From: Puccinellia tenuiflora | Taxonomy: Eukaryota; Streptophyta; Magnoliopsida; Poales; Poaceae | Length of the DNA stretch: 64,000 bases | Assembly (NCBI GenBank): GCA_012064385.1 | Contig: QRDG01001345.1 | Location: forward strand, 513,023-577,022 | Direction of reading: 5' to 3' | Part shown: positions 12,589 to 23,219 of the stretch, one piece after another | How positions within the stretch are numbered: the stretch's first letter is position 1 | Layout: every line of letters begins with the position of its first letter | The notes under the pieces: generated by a model | What the model was told of the DNA's origin: nothing | Database searches by the model: none | What the model saw: the letters and a program-made list of their open reading frames with translations, nothing else | Translations under genes and position numbers: made by a program

Positions 12589-13137
12589 TGATGGGGGGAT
12601 ACTTTATGGGTAGGCCCATGGACCCGGAAAGTAGACCCGCCAAGACCAAGAAGGCCAACGTCGAGTCACGAGACAAGTCACATGGGCTGGGCTGGAGACA
12701 AGCCGACCAGGGCCCGTGTGGAGAAAGAGACTCGTCCAAAGGAGGACTCCAAGTACAACCCGGAGTCTAAACTTGGAAGACCAAGACGTAGAGTAGGACT
12801 CCGTGTTCTAGTATGACTCGGTATAGCCTGTAATTCCAGAGACCCGGCAGCCTTTATAAGCGGGGTCCTGGATCGTAGTGAGCTAAGCTTCAACCAATAG
12901 AGAAACCCTAGCCACCAGAGAGAAGTCGCCGGCTCCTAAGTTGTGGGAGCCGGGTCCTTGTAATCGAGATACAATCAAGAGCAAATAACATAGAAGCAGG
13001 AAGTAGGTCTTTACCTCGAATCAGAGGGGCCGAACCTGGGTAAATCCTTGTTCCACGACGAGATTAACCGTTCCCACGTACTTCAATCACCAATGGCCCC
13101 AAAACTCATCTTCCCTGAGGACGAACTTGCCGTGACA
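12589..13137 (+). mobile_element. 3' LTR of plus-strand Tat element
   Basis: The polypurine tract TTCGGGGGCTAC ends at 12588 and the LTR starts TGATGGGGGGATAC. It contains TTTATAAGCGGGG near 12852 as a TATA-type promoter and ends ...CTTGCCGTGACA at 13137, about 549 bp. The next five bases, ACCCC, begin minus-strand sequence of another LTR, so this element inserted into that LTR. The matching left junction is lost with the 5' half of the element, so the target duplication cannot be confirmed. Confidence 0.7.
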
Positions 13138-13508
13138 ACCCCACGACAGCCCCCCTTTGGCGCCTTCGTCTTCTTGGCGCCCACGTCTTCTATGAGCTTC
13201 CAGCCAGAGCTGGCAAGCTTATCCTCTTGGCGCGGTGGAGGTTGGTTCCCGGGGGCGAGCCTGGCCTCCTGCCAGGCGTCGGGGTCCCCGGGACCTCCGT
13301 GCCTGCTTCCGGGTCGAGGGGGCCCCGGAGGGTCCCTGAGTCCTTTGCCTTGGTTGTCGATGCAGCGCGCGCCGGGACGCCGCGGGGCAGATGGGGGGCC
13401 CATCCGCCAGTATTGAGCCTTAGCCTTGAGTGTCACTTTGGTGGGCCCATGTGCGGTGGACCCACTTTGACCGCATCAGGGGGAACCCCATGTTCCACTG
13501 TTCCGACA
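13138..13508 (-). mobile_element. 3' LTR fragment of minus-strand Tat element
   Basis: Read on the minus strand, this starts TGTCGGAACAGTGGAAC at 13508 and matches the start of the 2969-3930 LTR family. The preceding internal bases (13509-13521, minus strand GCCCGGGGGCTAT) are a polypurine tract, so this is the 3' LTR of the element whose pol lies at 16380-20095. It is cut after about 371 bp by the plus-strand Tat element. Confidence 0.8.
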
Positions 13509-13840
13509 ATAGCCCCCGGGCATAGTCCCGGCGGCCACGCCCTTCTGCCGCCGGGGCTATGACTAAAAAGAGTCAAAGTGGGTCCCCGGCGTCAGGTCTT
13601 GATCGTCTTGTCACATCCGCCTGAGCCGCGCACTACGGAGGCGCGCGTCCCACGAGTCTCGAAGTTATCCACCCGGTGGAGTAATTGCACCAGCCTCCTC
13701 GATTCTCGGTAACGGAGAAAGCGAGGAGACGGCCGCTGAGGGCGCATCCGAGCCTTCTTAAAGGCAGGGATACCCCTCAGGATCCTCATTCGTCTTCATT
13801 CCTTCTTCAACCCCACATTCCCTCAGAGGTGAGCGCGTCT

Positions 13841-14473
13841 ATGGCGAGGGCAAAGAGAGGAGCTGGTCGCTTGCGCTCGTCCTCGGCGGGAGTAGAGGGG
13901 GCGTCCGGTAGTCGTGGAAGAGTTGCTCCCCGAGGCCGAGCGAGGCGCGGTCGCGGCCGCGGTCGTGTAAGCCGAGGTCGTGGAGGTCGCGGAGCGGGAT
14001 ATTCGTCGGGCCCTTCCTCGAGGAGGACGACCCACACCGGCTTCCCTCCGTTCGAGTTCGTCGTGGATCTGGATAGAAGTCTGCGCGGCTGGCTTCATCT
14101 GCCGGACTCCTTTGTCGCGGCGGTGGACACGGACGACGGCCGGCCCACCGGCTTCTGGTTGCAGGTCGAGGGTTGTCCCAACGGCCCCTCCTGGGTCGAA
14201 GTGGAGAACACCGTCGCTTGCTCCATGCTCCTGGGAAAGGGATGGAAAGCGTTCGCGTGCTCCCGTCGCCTTACCCGGGGGCAGTACCTGTCGTTCGAGT
14301 ACGACGGGGATGAGACGCTCTCCGTGAAGATCTTCCGTGGCGACGGAGGACGCGAGGATTGTTGTGCGGAGAGCGACAGCAGCAGTCGCAGCATCAGCTA
14401 CGACGAGGAGGACGATGACGAAGATGAAGAGGACTCTCTCAGCATCAAGGCTGAGAGGAGCCCGCTTCCCTGA
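13841..14473 (+). CDS. B3-like DNA-binding domain protein, antisense in Tat element
   Basis: This intact frame of 210 codons starts at MARAKRGAG. Residues 1-60 are an Arg/Gly-rich basic region. Residues about 68-165 read like a B3 fold of the REM type: FEFVVDLDRSLRGWLHLPDSF, then GFWLQVEG, SWVEVE, LLGKGWKAFA, LTRGQYLSFEYDGDETLSVK and IFRGDGGRE. The C-terminus is a Ser/Asp/Glu-rich acidic tail. B3 domains bind DNA in plant transcription factors; whether this one does is unknown. It lies antisense to the retrotransposon, near its 3' LTR, where an aORF would start. It may be exon 1 of a longer antisense gene with the ORF at 14881. The domain call is from pattern only. Confidence 0.55.
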   Translation: MARAKRGAGRLRSSSAGVEGASGSRGRVAPRGRARRGRGRGRVSRGRGGRGAGYSSGPSSRRTTHTGFPPFEFVVDLDRSLRGWLHLPDSFVAAVDTDDGRPTGFWLQVEGCPNGPSWVEVENTVACSMLLGKGWKAFACSRRLTRGQYLSFEYDGDETLSVKIFRGDGGREDCCAESDSSSRSISYDEEDDDEDEEDSLSIKAERSPLP

Positions 14474-14479
14474 AGGTGC

Positions 14480-14815
14480 GGGGGCGGCACCGCGGCAGCG
14501 CCCCCTGAAGATGACCTTGACCTCCTTCTTGGCGGCCTCGTCTTTGTACTTCTGGAAGTAGCGCCTTCCGTGGAGCGGGGATGCTCCTTGCTTGCGTAGG
14601 AGCCAACCTTTCTTTGTAAAAAGTAGGGCCCCATTGTAGACCTTTGGATGACGAAAAGCTTGTACTCTTGTTGTCGCTTGGCCTTCGAGCTGAATAGATG
14701 CAATCGGGAACGGCTTTCCGTAAAACTTGCTCTTGAATGCGGCACCAGCTGGACCGTCAGGGGGGCCAGCGGGAAACAGAGGGCCTATAAAAGGCTCTCT
14801 AGCCCCCAGTTCCAT
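14480..14815 (-). CDS. unrecognised protein-like ORF inside minus-strand Tat element
   Basis: This minus-strand frame starts at an ATG at 14815 (MELGAREPF) and reads for about 110 residues with protein-like wording (KFYGKPFPIASIQLEGQ, HPKVYNGALLFTKKGWLLRK, RRYFQKYKDEAAKKEVKVIF) before running on, open, under the B3-like ORF. It has the same polarity as the element's pol and is flanked on both sides by plus-strand antisense exons. I do not recognise a family. It could instead be an intron of the antisense gene that happens to stay open. Confidence 0.3.
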
Positions 14816-14880
14816 GGCCACCCTTAGTCTTGTCGTCTCTTGCTTCTTGCCCTTCCTGCCCCTTCACAAACCACAGGGCT

Positions 14881-15358
14881 ATGTCGGGGGAGGTAGGGAT
14901 GTCCTTCTCAGGGACGTCGACGGCGGCGTCCGTGCACCGGGGCGTGGCGGAGGCTCCCAGGGAAGCTGGGGCCCGTGCCGCTGGAGAAGAGGATGAGGTG
15001 ATGTCGCGACTGGCCCTTGCTAGGGGCGTTTCTCGCTTGGCGACGATCTCTGGTCCCGCAGCCCAGGAGGAGGCTCGGGTGCGGGCGCTCCGCAGGGCTC
15101 AGCTTCTGGCGGCCTTGAAGGAGAGGACCGCGGGGATCCCGGAGGTATCCCAGCTCTGGGAGGAGTTCGATGCCATCGAACAGGTCAGTGTTGTGCTTCT
15201 CTCGGCCCCTCGCTCCTCTTGGGCCTGGTCTGGATCCTGACCGAACTTGTCCCCTGTCGCAGGCGGACGACAACGCCATGAGCGAGGTGGCGGCCGAGGT
15301 GGTCTCCCTGCTCCACTGTCTGTCGCCCGGACGTACCAGACTGCCAGGAGACGCCTGA
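14881..15358 (+). CDS. two-exon antisense ORF of minus-strand Tat element
   Basis: The ATG at 14881 (MSGEVGMSFSGTS) begins a 303-nt exon ending at 15183 before GTCAGT. A CAG acceptor at 15262 leads to a second exon, 15263-15358, ending in TGA. The joined frame gives 132 residues. It is Ala/Glu/Arg-rich and probably helical (ARVRALRRAQLLAALKER, SQLWEEFDAIEQ, then ADDNAMSEVAAEVVS). Such split helical ORFs follow the PF04195-type part of aORFs in Tat elements. No catalytic motif is present and its role is unknown. Confidence 0.45.
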
Positions 15359-15479
15359 AAAAATCCTTCCGGGTTTTCCCTCTCATCCCAGGTGTCCCCG
15401 GGAATTGAGAGGTCCCCCGTCGGGCGCGAGCAAGGCAAGGGTGCGCAGCAAGGAGCGCTAACTCCGAGCTGGCCTTAGT

Positions 15480-16379
15480 AGCACAGGGTCTAGTAGTTGC
15501 ACAACCAAATGTAAATTCAAGAATTAATTCAGAATGTAAATTCGGATCTATGCAACCCTAGCCTCAACTCCCGGGGTCATTTCCCAAATCTTCCTTTGCA
15601 CTCACGCGCTGTCTGGTTTTCTGAGGAGGCCGCTTAGGTGCCAAGGCACTCTACCTCCGCACGATAGATGTACCCCCTAAGTCGGACTATACCTTCTGAG
15701 AGTCCTTCGCCACTGTCCACGGGTACTAGGCCAGAGGGAAACGGACCGTTCACCGGGGTGGTCGCCTACCCCCACAAAGGCTCTCATCAACCATCAAGCA
15801 TGCGCAGGTCGATGGTATATTGACTCCGAACGAGATGTCATGCCTAAATGCAGGATGCTGATGCAAAAACTTAGCTGTTTTCTTGTCACGCCTCCATCCC
15901 ATCCAGTCCTTCCCGGGTGTCGAATTCCTTTGGTGTCCCGCCGCCCAATCCTGCCCCGGGAAGGAGCTACACACAACAAACTTTTAGTAGGAAAAGAATG
16001 GACCCTCTTTCCTATCGTGCTAGCATGTTATACGAAGCAAGCCGTAAGCACAGTTGGTAGTACATTTCTGTGGTGAGGTGCGTTTCACCACAGCACTGCC
16101 CGATTCCCCTCTCCGCGGCAGCACGACATGATCGGGCGGCGGTGCCTAGCCCACCGAGGTCACTCGCGGCGCTTCTACCCGTCTGCCACCGGCACATACC
16201 AGCCCCTGCTTACGGGTTGCTAAGGATAACACGTTTCCATGGAAGGATTGAGACTCACGGAAATTGAAATAACTTATGTTTTATTCTCCTGGCGACGATT
16301 CTCACACCCTATTATAGAACACTGGCCCCCTGGGCGTGCTTTAACGGATCCGACGTTTGCGATTCATGTTCGTAATCAG
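15480..16379 (-). other. noncoding 3' internal region of minus-strand Tat element
   Basis: About 900 bp lie between the pol stop and the antisense ORF. No ORF with protein-like composition was found. It has mixed GC content and several short inverted segments. It belongs to the minus-strand element because it directly follows the pol reading frame and precedes the antisense ORF region. Confidence 0.5.
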
Positions 16380-19300
16380 GGGTAGAATTTCCGAAGATTC
16401 TCAATGTTCCAGGCGTTGCCTTCCGGCCGGCCTTGCTCATCCTCAAGGTACACCGTTCCGGGTTTCAGGGTATGTGTCACCCGGAAGGGTCCTTCCCACT
16501 TTGATGACATTTTGTTCAGGCCTTGCATGCTTTGCCTCTTGCGGAGTACCATGTCTCCGGGTTGCAGCTCCCGCGACCGAACATGACGACTGTGGTATCG
16601 GCGGAGTCCTTGCTGGTACCGTGCTGACCGTAAGGAGGCCCGGCACCTACTCTCTTCCAGCAGATTTATGTCATCGATCCTTCACTCTTCTTACGAGTTT
16701 TCATCATATGCGAGCGCCCGGGGTGATCCGTACTTGAATTCTGATGGCAGGACAACTTCTGCTCCGTAGACAAGGAAGAAGGGTGTCTCTCCAGTGGCTC
16801 TGCTTGGTGTTGTTCTGAGTGACCACAGTACGCTTGGCAGGTGATTAATCCAGTTTTTTCCCTTGTTCTCCAGTTTGTCAAAGGCTTTGGTCTTCAATCC
16901 CTTGAGAACTTCTGCATTTGCTCGCTCTACTTGCCCGTTGCTTCTTGGGTAGGACACCGAGGCGAAACACACCTTGATGCCCATCTCTTCGCAGAAGTTG
17001 AGGAAGGCTTTGCTTGTGAACTGAGTGCCATTGTCGGTGATGATTCTGTTTGGTACTCTGAATCGGTAGACGATTCCTTCGATGAACTTGATGGCGGCCT
17101 GAGCTGTCTGACGTGGAACTGGCATTGCTTCCACCCACTTTATGAACTTGTCGATTGCCACGAATAGGTACTCGTGACCTCCCACAGACTTTGGTATCTT
17201 GCCGACGATGTCCAGCCCCCAGACCGCGAACGGCCAGGAGATTGGTATCGGGTGCAACGCTTGAGCTGGCTGGTGCGTGTTCTTGGCGTAGTACTGGCAA
17301 GCTTCGCAGGTCTTGACTAGCTGCTCCGCGTCATGAAGCACCGCTGGCCAGTAGAACCGTTGGCGGAAAACCTTCCCCGCCAAAGATCTTGAAGCCACAT
17401 GACTTAAGCATATCCCTTCGTGTATGTCTCTCAGTAGTTCTCGGCCTTGTTCTTGCGATATGCACCGCAGCTTGACTCCGTTTTCGCGCCGCCGGTAGAG
17501 CTCGCCGTCGATTAGGACGTAGAGCTTTGCCCGTCGGGCCACTTGCTCGGCTTCATGGTCGTCCTCCGGAAGGACGTGCTCCACCATGTACTTGATGATG
17601 TCCTGGGCCCAGGGTGGGTGGTTCCGTTCCACCAGCAGTACCTCCTGGCCAGAAGGAAGCAGAGCATCTTCGGCCGCGGGCACTGCCGGGTCTTGAACTT
17701 CCGGGCTGGCTACCCGTGTTGTCGATGTAGAAGGGTTGCCAGCCTCCTTTGTCGTTGAAGAACTTGGCTTCAGCCTCTCGGGAGAGACTGAAGGTCGCTT
17801 GAGCACCTCGATGTAGATCCCAGGAGGTACCGGTTCTCTCTTGGACGCCAGTTGTGATAGCTCGTCCACCGATGTGTTTTCCTCCCGTGGCACGTAAGCA
17901 GCTCTGAAGCTACTGAAGCGCCGCTGAAGTTTCCACACTTCTTCGACGTACGGCGTCATCTGAGGACAGGCGTACTCTTTGTTGACTTGCTTGATGACCA
18001 GCTGAGAGTCACCCTTGACGATGATCTTGCCGATGCCGAGGCCGATGGCAGCACGAAGTCCCGCGAGCAGACCTTCGTACTCTATCGTGTTGTTGGAGAT
18101 GTTTCCTTGGTAGTGCATTTGGATGACGTATTTCAGGCGGTCACCAGTTGGTGAAGTGAGGACGACCCCGGCACCTCCTTGCCCCTTGGTGTAGGAGCCT
18201 TCGAAGTGCATGGTCCAGGTGTCGGGATCCTCCTTCCCGGGAAGGCTCGTCTCCTCCTCCGGGCTGTCGATCGTCGTCTCGGTCCACTCAGCTGTGAAGT
18301 CAGCCAGCGCTTGGCTCTTGATGTTGTCCGTGTGCTCGAACTTGAGCCCGAAACCCTGGAGTTCCATGGCCCACGCCGAGATGCGTCCGGTGGCCAGCGG
18401 GTTCTCCAGAGGACTCCTCAGGTTGTACTTGGACACCATCGTGATTGGGTGCCCCTCGAAGTATGGCCTCATCTTGCGGGAGGCGGTGAGGATCGCTAGC
18501 AGCAGCTTCTGCATCATGGGATACCGCTCCCGGGCGTCGCGCAGCACTGAGCTGATGAAGTAGACCGGGTGCTGCACCTTGCGGGTCGCCGATCCCTTGA
18601 CGGGTTCGGCGTCTTCCACGTCCTCGGCGCTCCGGGGTGTTGTCGAAGTTGCCCCCATCTGCGTCGCCTTGGAGTGTACTCCTTCGTCCTCAACGCGTGG
18701 TTCGATGATGACGGGAGGGGGCTGGGTGCTGGGGTCCTCGGACCCCTGAACACCTGGCCGCCCCTTCTTGCTTGTCTGCCCCAGGAACGGGTCCCCAGGG
18801 CGCTTGCCCTTGCTTGACTTCTTTGGAGATGCGTCGCGCTCGGCCACCAGCACGGCGCTGACCACATGGTTGGTGGCCGCGATGTACAGCAGCAGGGGCT
18901 CCTTTTCCTTTGGGGCCACGAGGACGGGTGGCGAGGCGAGGTAGCTCTTGAGAGATTGGAGAGCTTCCTCAGCCTCGGGGTTCCACTCCACGGGGCCCGA
19001 TTTCTTGAGCAACTTGAAGAACGGCAAAGCCCGCTCTCCAAGCCTTGAGATGAAGCGCCCGAGTGCCGTGATGCACCCATTGAGGCGCTGCACGTCCTTG
19101 ACTCGCCGGGGCGCTTCCATTCGTTCGATGGCCTTGATCTTGTCGGGATTCGCCTCGATCCCCCAGTGGGAGATCAGGAAACCCAACAGCTTGCCGGGAT
19201 GGGACCCCGAACACGCACTTGTCGGGGTTGAGCTTGAAGTTGACCCGGTGGAGGTTGTTGAAAGTCTCGTGTAGGTCTTGGACAAGAGAGTCCTGGAACC

Positions 19301-20095
19301 TTGTCTTGACCACGATGTCGTCGATGTAGGCTTCAACGTTGCGGCCCAGCTGGGACCCAAGGCACGCTTGCATCACGCGCTGGAAGGTAGCGCCGGTGTT
19401 CCGGAGGCCGAAAGGCATCGGGGTGTAGCAGTAGCAGCCCCTGGGGGTGATGAAGGCCGTCTTCTCCTAGTCCTCGACCGCCATCAGGATCTGGTGGTAC
19501 CCGGAGAAGGCATCCAGGAAACACAGTGACTCGCAACCGGCCGTAGAGTCCACGATCTGATCGATGCGCGGCAGGGGGAACGGGTTCTTGGGGCAGGCCT
19601 TGTTCAGGTCTGTGAAGTCGACGCAGAGTCGCAGCTTGGAGGAATTCGGCTTTGGCACCACCACTGGGTTGGCTACCCAGGTGGGATGAGGCACCACCTT
19701 GATGACGCCGGCTTCTAGTAGCTTGTCGGTCTCGGAGACGATGAACTCCAACTTTTCCTTGCTCTGCGGAAAACTTGCTTCACGGGGCGGGCGTCCGTGT
19801 TTACCGCCAGTTTGTGCTCGATCACCTCCCTTGGTACACCGGGCAAACCCGACGCTTCCCATGCGAAGATGTCAGAATTTTCCCGAAGGAAGGCGACGAG
19901 CGCGCTTTCCTATTTGTCGGTGAGGTGGGCGCCGATGGTGACGGTGCGAGAGCCGTCACTTGTGAGCGTCACCTTCTTGGTCATCTGCGGGTCGCCACGA
20001 AATGGCGCCCTCTTGGAGGCCGCGGGCGCCGAGCCCCCAGGGTTCCCTCCGCCCCCGAGAGCAGCATCAGCACCAGCATCTTGCATGTCTTGTAG
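16380..20095 (-). pseudogene. Ty3/gypsy pol (RT-RNase H-integrase), Tat lineage, decayed
   Basis: On the minus strand the order is: protease-side linker (SKRAPFRGDPQMTKK, about 20030); RT with LCVDFTDLNKACPKNP (about 19620) and catalytic YIDDIVVKT (19304-19332); RNase H at about 18220-17850; zinc-binding H..H..C..C region (about 17420-17290); and integrase with first Asp in GLDIVG (about 17210), second in TDNGTQF (about 17030) and Glu in NGQVERAN (about 16930), then a C-terminal tail ending NIENLRKFYP. Disruptions seen are an in-frame TAG near 19468 and frameshifts near 19785, 19200 and 16690. In RNase H the first catalytic Asp is Glu (HFEGSYT). The 5' part (gag, protease, 5' LTR) is missing beyond 20095. 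It cannot be functional. Confidence 0.9.
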
Positions 20096-20599
20096 TTCCC
20101 AAGTGGTTCTGAAGTGAGTATACTTATCCCACCTGTCATCTATCTTTTTTCCTATCACCAAACCTACCGTGTCCATCAATTACCTCTATCTATGATTCCA
20201 ACATAGCTCCATTGTCCCGTGAATCCACACCTTATTCTTCTAATTTCTACCGTTGCATGCTGTCATCTTCATTGAATCTAACAAACCTCTCGCATTTCAC
20301 ATGGTCTAAGATGGCGATGCTTGAACACGTCATGTAAAAAATAATGATGAATAAATGTTGGACATGTGGCAACTAATGAAAGCATGTAGGTAATGAAAAC
20401 ATGCATCCATCTGTATTCAATAAAGAACTATACCTGCTTCATCAAGGTGTGTCACCTCCACCTCCTCTTTGCCTTTGGCTTTGGGTCGGGCATGCCCAGT
20501 AACCAACCCATCAACCGCATATATAGGAGGTGGTGGAGGTGGTCGATGACACAAGTTAGTGAGTGCAAGCAAAGTCAAAGTAGTGTGGAAGAGGAAGGG
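20096..20599 (-). other. unrecognised minus-strand gene relic, split by a solo LTR
   Basis: Two protein-like minus-strand pieces are seen. One (about 20179-20096) reads VIGKKIDDRWDKYTHFRTTW. The other (20594-20420) encodes a Pro-rich stretch (CHRPPPPPPIYAVDG) and GKEEVEVTHLDEAG, ending at a CAG/GTATAG donor-like site. The latter frame continues across the solo LTR into 21552-21613 (MLDPTCQDWDGCCGGGSEKP). I do not recognise the family. An intron of about 240 bp between the pieces can be drawn in phase with an acceptor near 20165. Confidence 0.35.
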
Positions 20600-21551
20600 T
20601 GTCGTGTCTCGGATCACGGACACCGGGAGTAAAGGATACCCCCTTTTTAGGTTCGGTGGGGGGTGCAGAGGAGGCCGAAGATCGTCTTCTGCCCGGGGGC
20701 TTCGCTCAACGCTCGAGATCTACGTACTAGCAAGCATCACAGAGACACAAGGAGTTTACCCAGGTTCGGGCCGCCCGGAGGCTAACAACCCTACTCCTGC
20801 ATGTCTGGATTGAGAGGTGTATCATGGTGTGGCTTTACAAGGGTGGTCGCGGGTGAGAACCCGGGAGGTGTTGGCTAGAGGTTGAAGACGAGCAGATCCT
20901 GACCCTGAGGAGATCACCTCTCGCCTTAGCTAAACGGGGACTTGTGCGCTATCTAGCCTAGCCTCCTTCTCCATGATGATTGCTCCTCTCCCCTTGGGTG
21001 CCTCGGTCCTCCTTTTATAGGCTAAGGGGATACCACAGGTGCACCCTTGGCGCCGGAGGGGTTTTGGCAGGAAAACCCCTCCGGGTTCTCTTTAGGAGGC
21101 GACGTGGCCTCCTCTCGTCCAAGTATTCTTCTCAGAGGGGGTAGGTGGGATCGCCCACCTTTTCCAGAGAGGGAGGACAGAGGCTGACAGCTTTTCTGCC
21201 TCTGCCCCCCTTTGGCACCTTCGTCTTCTTGGCGCCCAAGTCTTCTAGGAGCTTCCAGCCAGAGCTGGCAAGCTTATCCTCTTGGCGCGGTGGAGGTTGG
21301 TTCCCGGGGGCGAGCCTGGCCTCCTGCCGGGCATCGGGGTCCCCGGGACCTCCGTGCCTGCTTCCGGGTCGAGGGGGCCCCGGAGGGTCCCTGAGTCCTT
21401 TGCCTTGGTTGTCGATGCAGCGCGCGCCGGGACGCCGCGGGGCCCATCCGCCAGTCTTGAGCCTTGGCCTTGAGTGTCTCCTTGGTGGGCCCATGTGCGG
21501 TGGACCCACTTTGACCGCATCAGGGGAACCCCATATTCCACTGTTGCGACA
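20600..21551 (-). mobile_element. solo LTR with 5-bp target duplication
   Basis: This complete 952-bp LTR of the 2969-3930 family, minus strand, runs TGTCGTGTCTCGGATC (20600) to ...CTGTTGCGACA (21551). It is flanked by AAGGG on both sides (20595-20599 and 21552-21556). No primer-binding site, polypurine tract or internal sequence adjoins it. This is the product of LTR-LTR recombination after a full insertion. A TTTATAGG promoter-type box lies on its minus strand near 21018. Confidence 0.92.
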
Positions 21552-23140
21552 AAGGGTTTCTCGGATCCACCACCACAACAGCCATCCCAGTCTTGGCATG
21601 TCGGGTCTAGCAACCCACTGCTTGTAGCTCCTCCTTGTACGTGTGTATACCGATAGAGATGTCGTCGGTTTGATGCTCGACAAAGTCAGCGGAGGAAGGC
21701 GAAGCTTTCCGAGACAAGCACATGACTGCACTGCCCCGACACACTACTTTGTGAATTCCGAACATGCGCGTCTACTCGTAATACTCCGTGGCCTCTCACT
21801 GCGGTTGTTGCTTGGGCAAGCCGCAGTAGGAAAACTGTTTTTGTGTGCAATCGTTACACCTGGCATGGCACAATATAGGTTTATCTCGAAGTTCACTTCC
21901 CAAGGGAAGTAAGTATTTGTTGAAGATAATGCATCCAATAGTCAGACTCACCCTATTCTACTCGAGCCTTGGCATAGTGCGGAGTGCCTTGATCCACAAA
22001 GTGGTGTCCTTGAAGACACTAGCCAAACCTTTAAAAACAAGCTTGGGGAAATCTCCACAACTTAATTAAAAACTCCCGAGAATATCAAGTTAAGCATCAG
22101 AACAACATCTTCCCTTTAGGGCGCCCAAGCACCCAAGACTAATAAAGATCCACATGGATTCCTTTAGTGAAAAACTAGATCCAAATCTTCTCTACCAAAC
22201 CCTAAAGTACCAACAATATTAGAGCACTACGGTGGGAGATTTCTATGATTGATACTTTCCAACAATGGAGGACAGATGGTAAAATCCGCCGTCTTATTTG
22301 TGCGAAGAAGGGAAATATATATTGGATGCCAAAATGCAACTGTTACATCATTTTCACGCGAAGCCTAGTTAATTCGGGCTAGGGCCTGATATTCTGTACA
22401 CCTCCTGGCAAATGTCCTGATAGTTCATGGAGTTGTGCACCTCGAAGCCGATCGAGGGAAACTGTTTGAACACGTTGAACGAGCCAATTTGGAGGGCCAG
22501 ATATTCTAGACCTATTATGGGGCGCTCGGATATCCAACACATGTACACCACGGATATTCCGGATCTACAAAGAATTTGTGTACATGATTTGACTCCATTC
22601 ATACCTTTCACGTGGATACCTCTTGATAGTACGGTTTTCGTAACGACTTAAATAACTGAAAATCGTCGAGACAACGTCTTTTTCCTCTTTTCAGTTTGAA
22701 GGGTCACCAACCATCTATACTTCATTCCAATAGTGTCTATGCACTGTCATAAAACGCAATCACATGGTAAGGCCAAGTATAGCGTGGGGCGCTTAGCATG
22801 GGCGCCATGATCGATTTCCCGGTTGAAATGACAGTTTGGTTTTGGATTCCCAGTCTTGGGCGCTTAAATCGTGGCGTCGATGCAAAAACTTGCAGTGAGC
22901 GCTTAACATTTTCTTTCCGAGTATGAGGCGAGCGTAGAGGTGAATCGGCCCCGACCGTGGAACGGTTTTGTCCATGTGATTAACGCCTGGCGTTGCCTAG
23001 TATATAGGACGCTTAAGCGCCCAACTTAAATTACATTTTCTGCTATTTCTTTTATTCGCTTAAGAGTCCAGCTTAGCGTGTAGCATTGTACATGTTATTG
23101 AAAAAACATTGTAGGAGAAACGTCATTTTAAAAAGAGACT
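21552..23140. other. intergenic stretch, no gene seen
   Basis: Apart from the short minus-strand ORF end at 21552-21613, no reading frame here has protein-like composition or splice structure. Composition is mixed, with a more GC-balanced part at 22370-22630. I found no terminal repeats that would define an element. Confidence 0.5.
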
Positions 23141-23219
23141 AACATGTGTGATGCAATAAAAGGCCATGTACATCGATTGATGTAGAGGCTGGGACATTAC
23201 CCCTTTTCGAAAAAAAAAC
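23141..23219 (+). mobile_element. LINE 3' end remnant with poly(A)
   Basis: AATAAAAGGCCATGTACATC, then GATGTAGAGGCTGGG and CCCCTTTTCG followed by an A-run ending at about 23217, is the characteristic 3' tail wording of grass L1-type LINEs. No coding part is present upstream, so this is a very short 5'-truncated copy. The left boundary is approximate. Confidence 0.5.

Noticed and set aside
19200..19360. First ~55 residues of the 889-codon minus-strand ORF (MGPSWAATLKPTS...)
   Set aside because: A frameshifted reading of the reverse transcriptase; the true frame there contains YIDDIVVKT.
20600..21551. 5' LTR of the minus-strand Tat element
   Set aside because: No primer-binding site borders it and AAGGG duplications flank it exactly, so it is an independent solo LTR.
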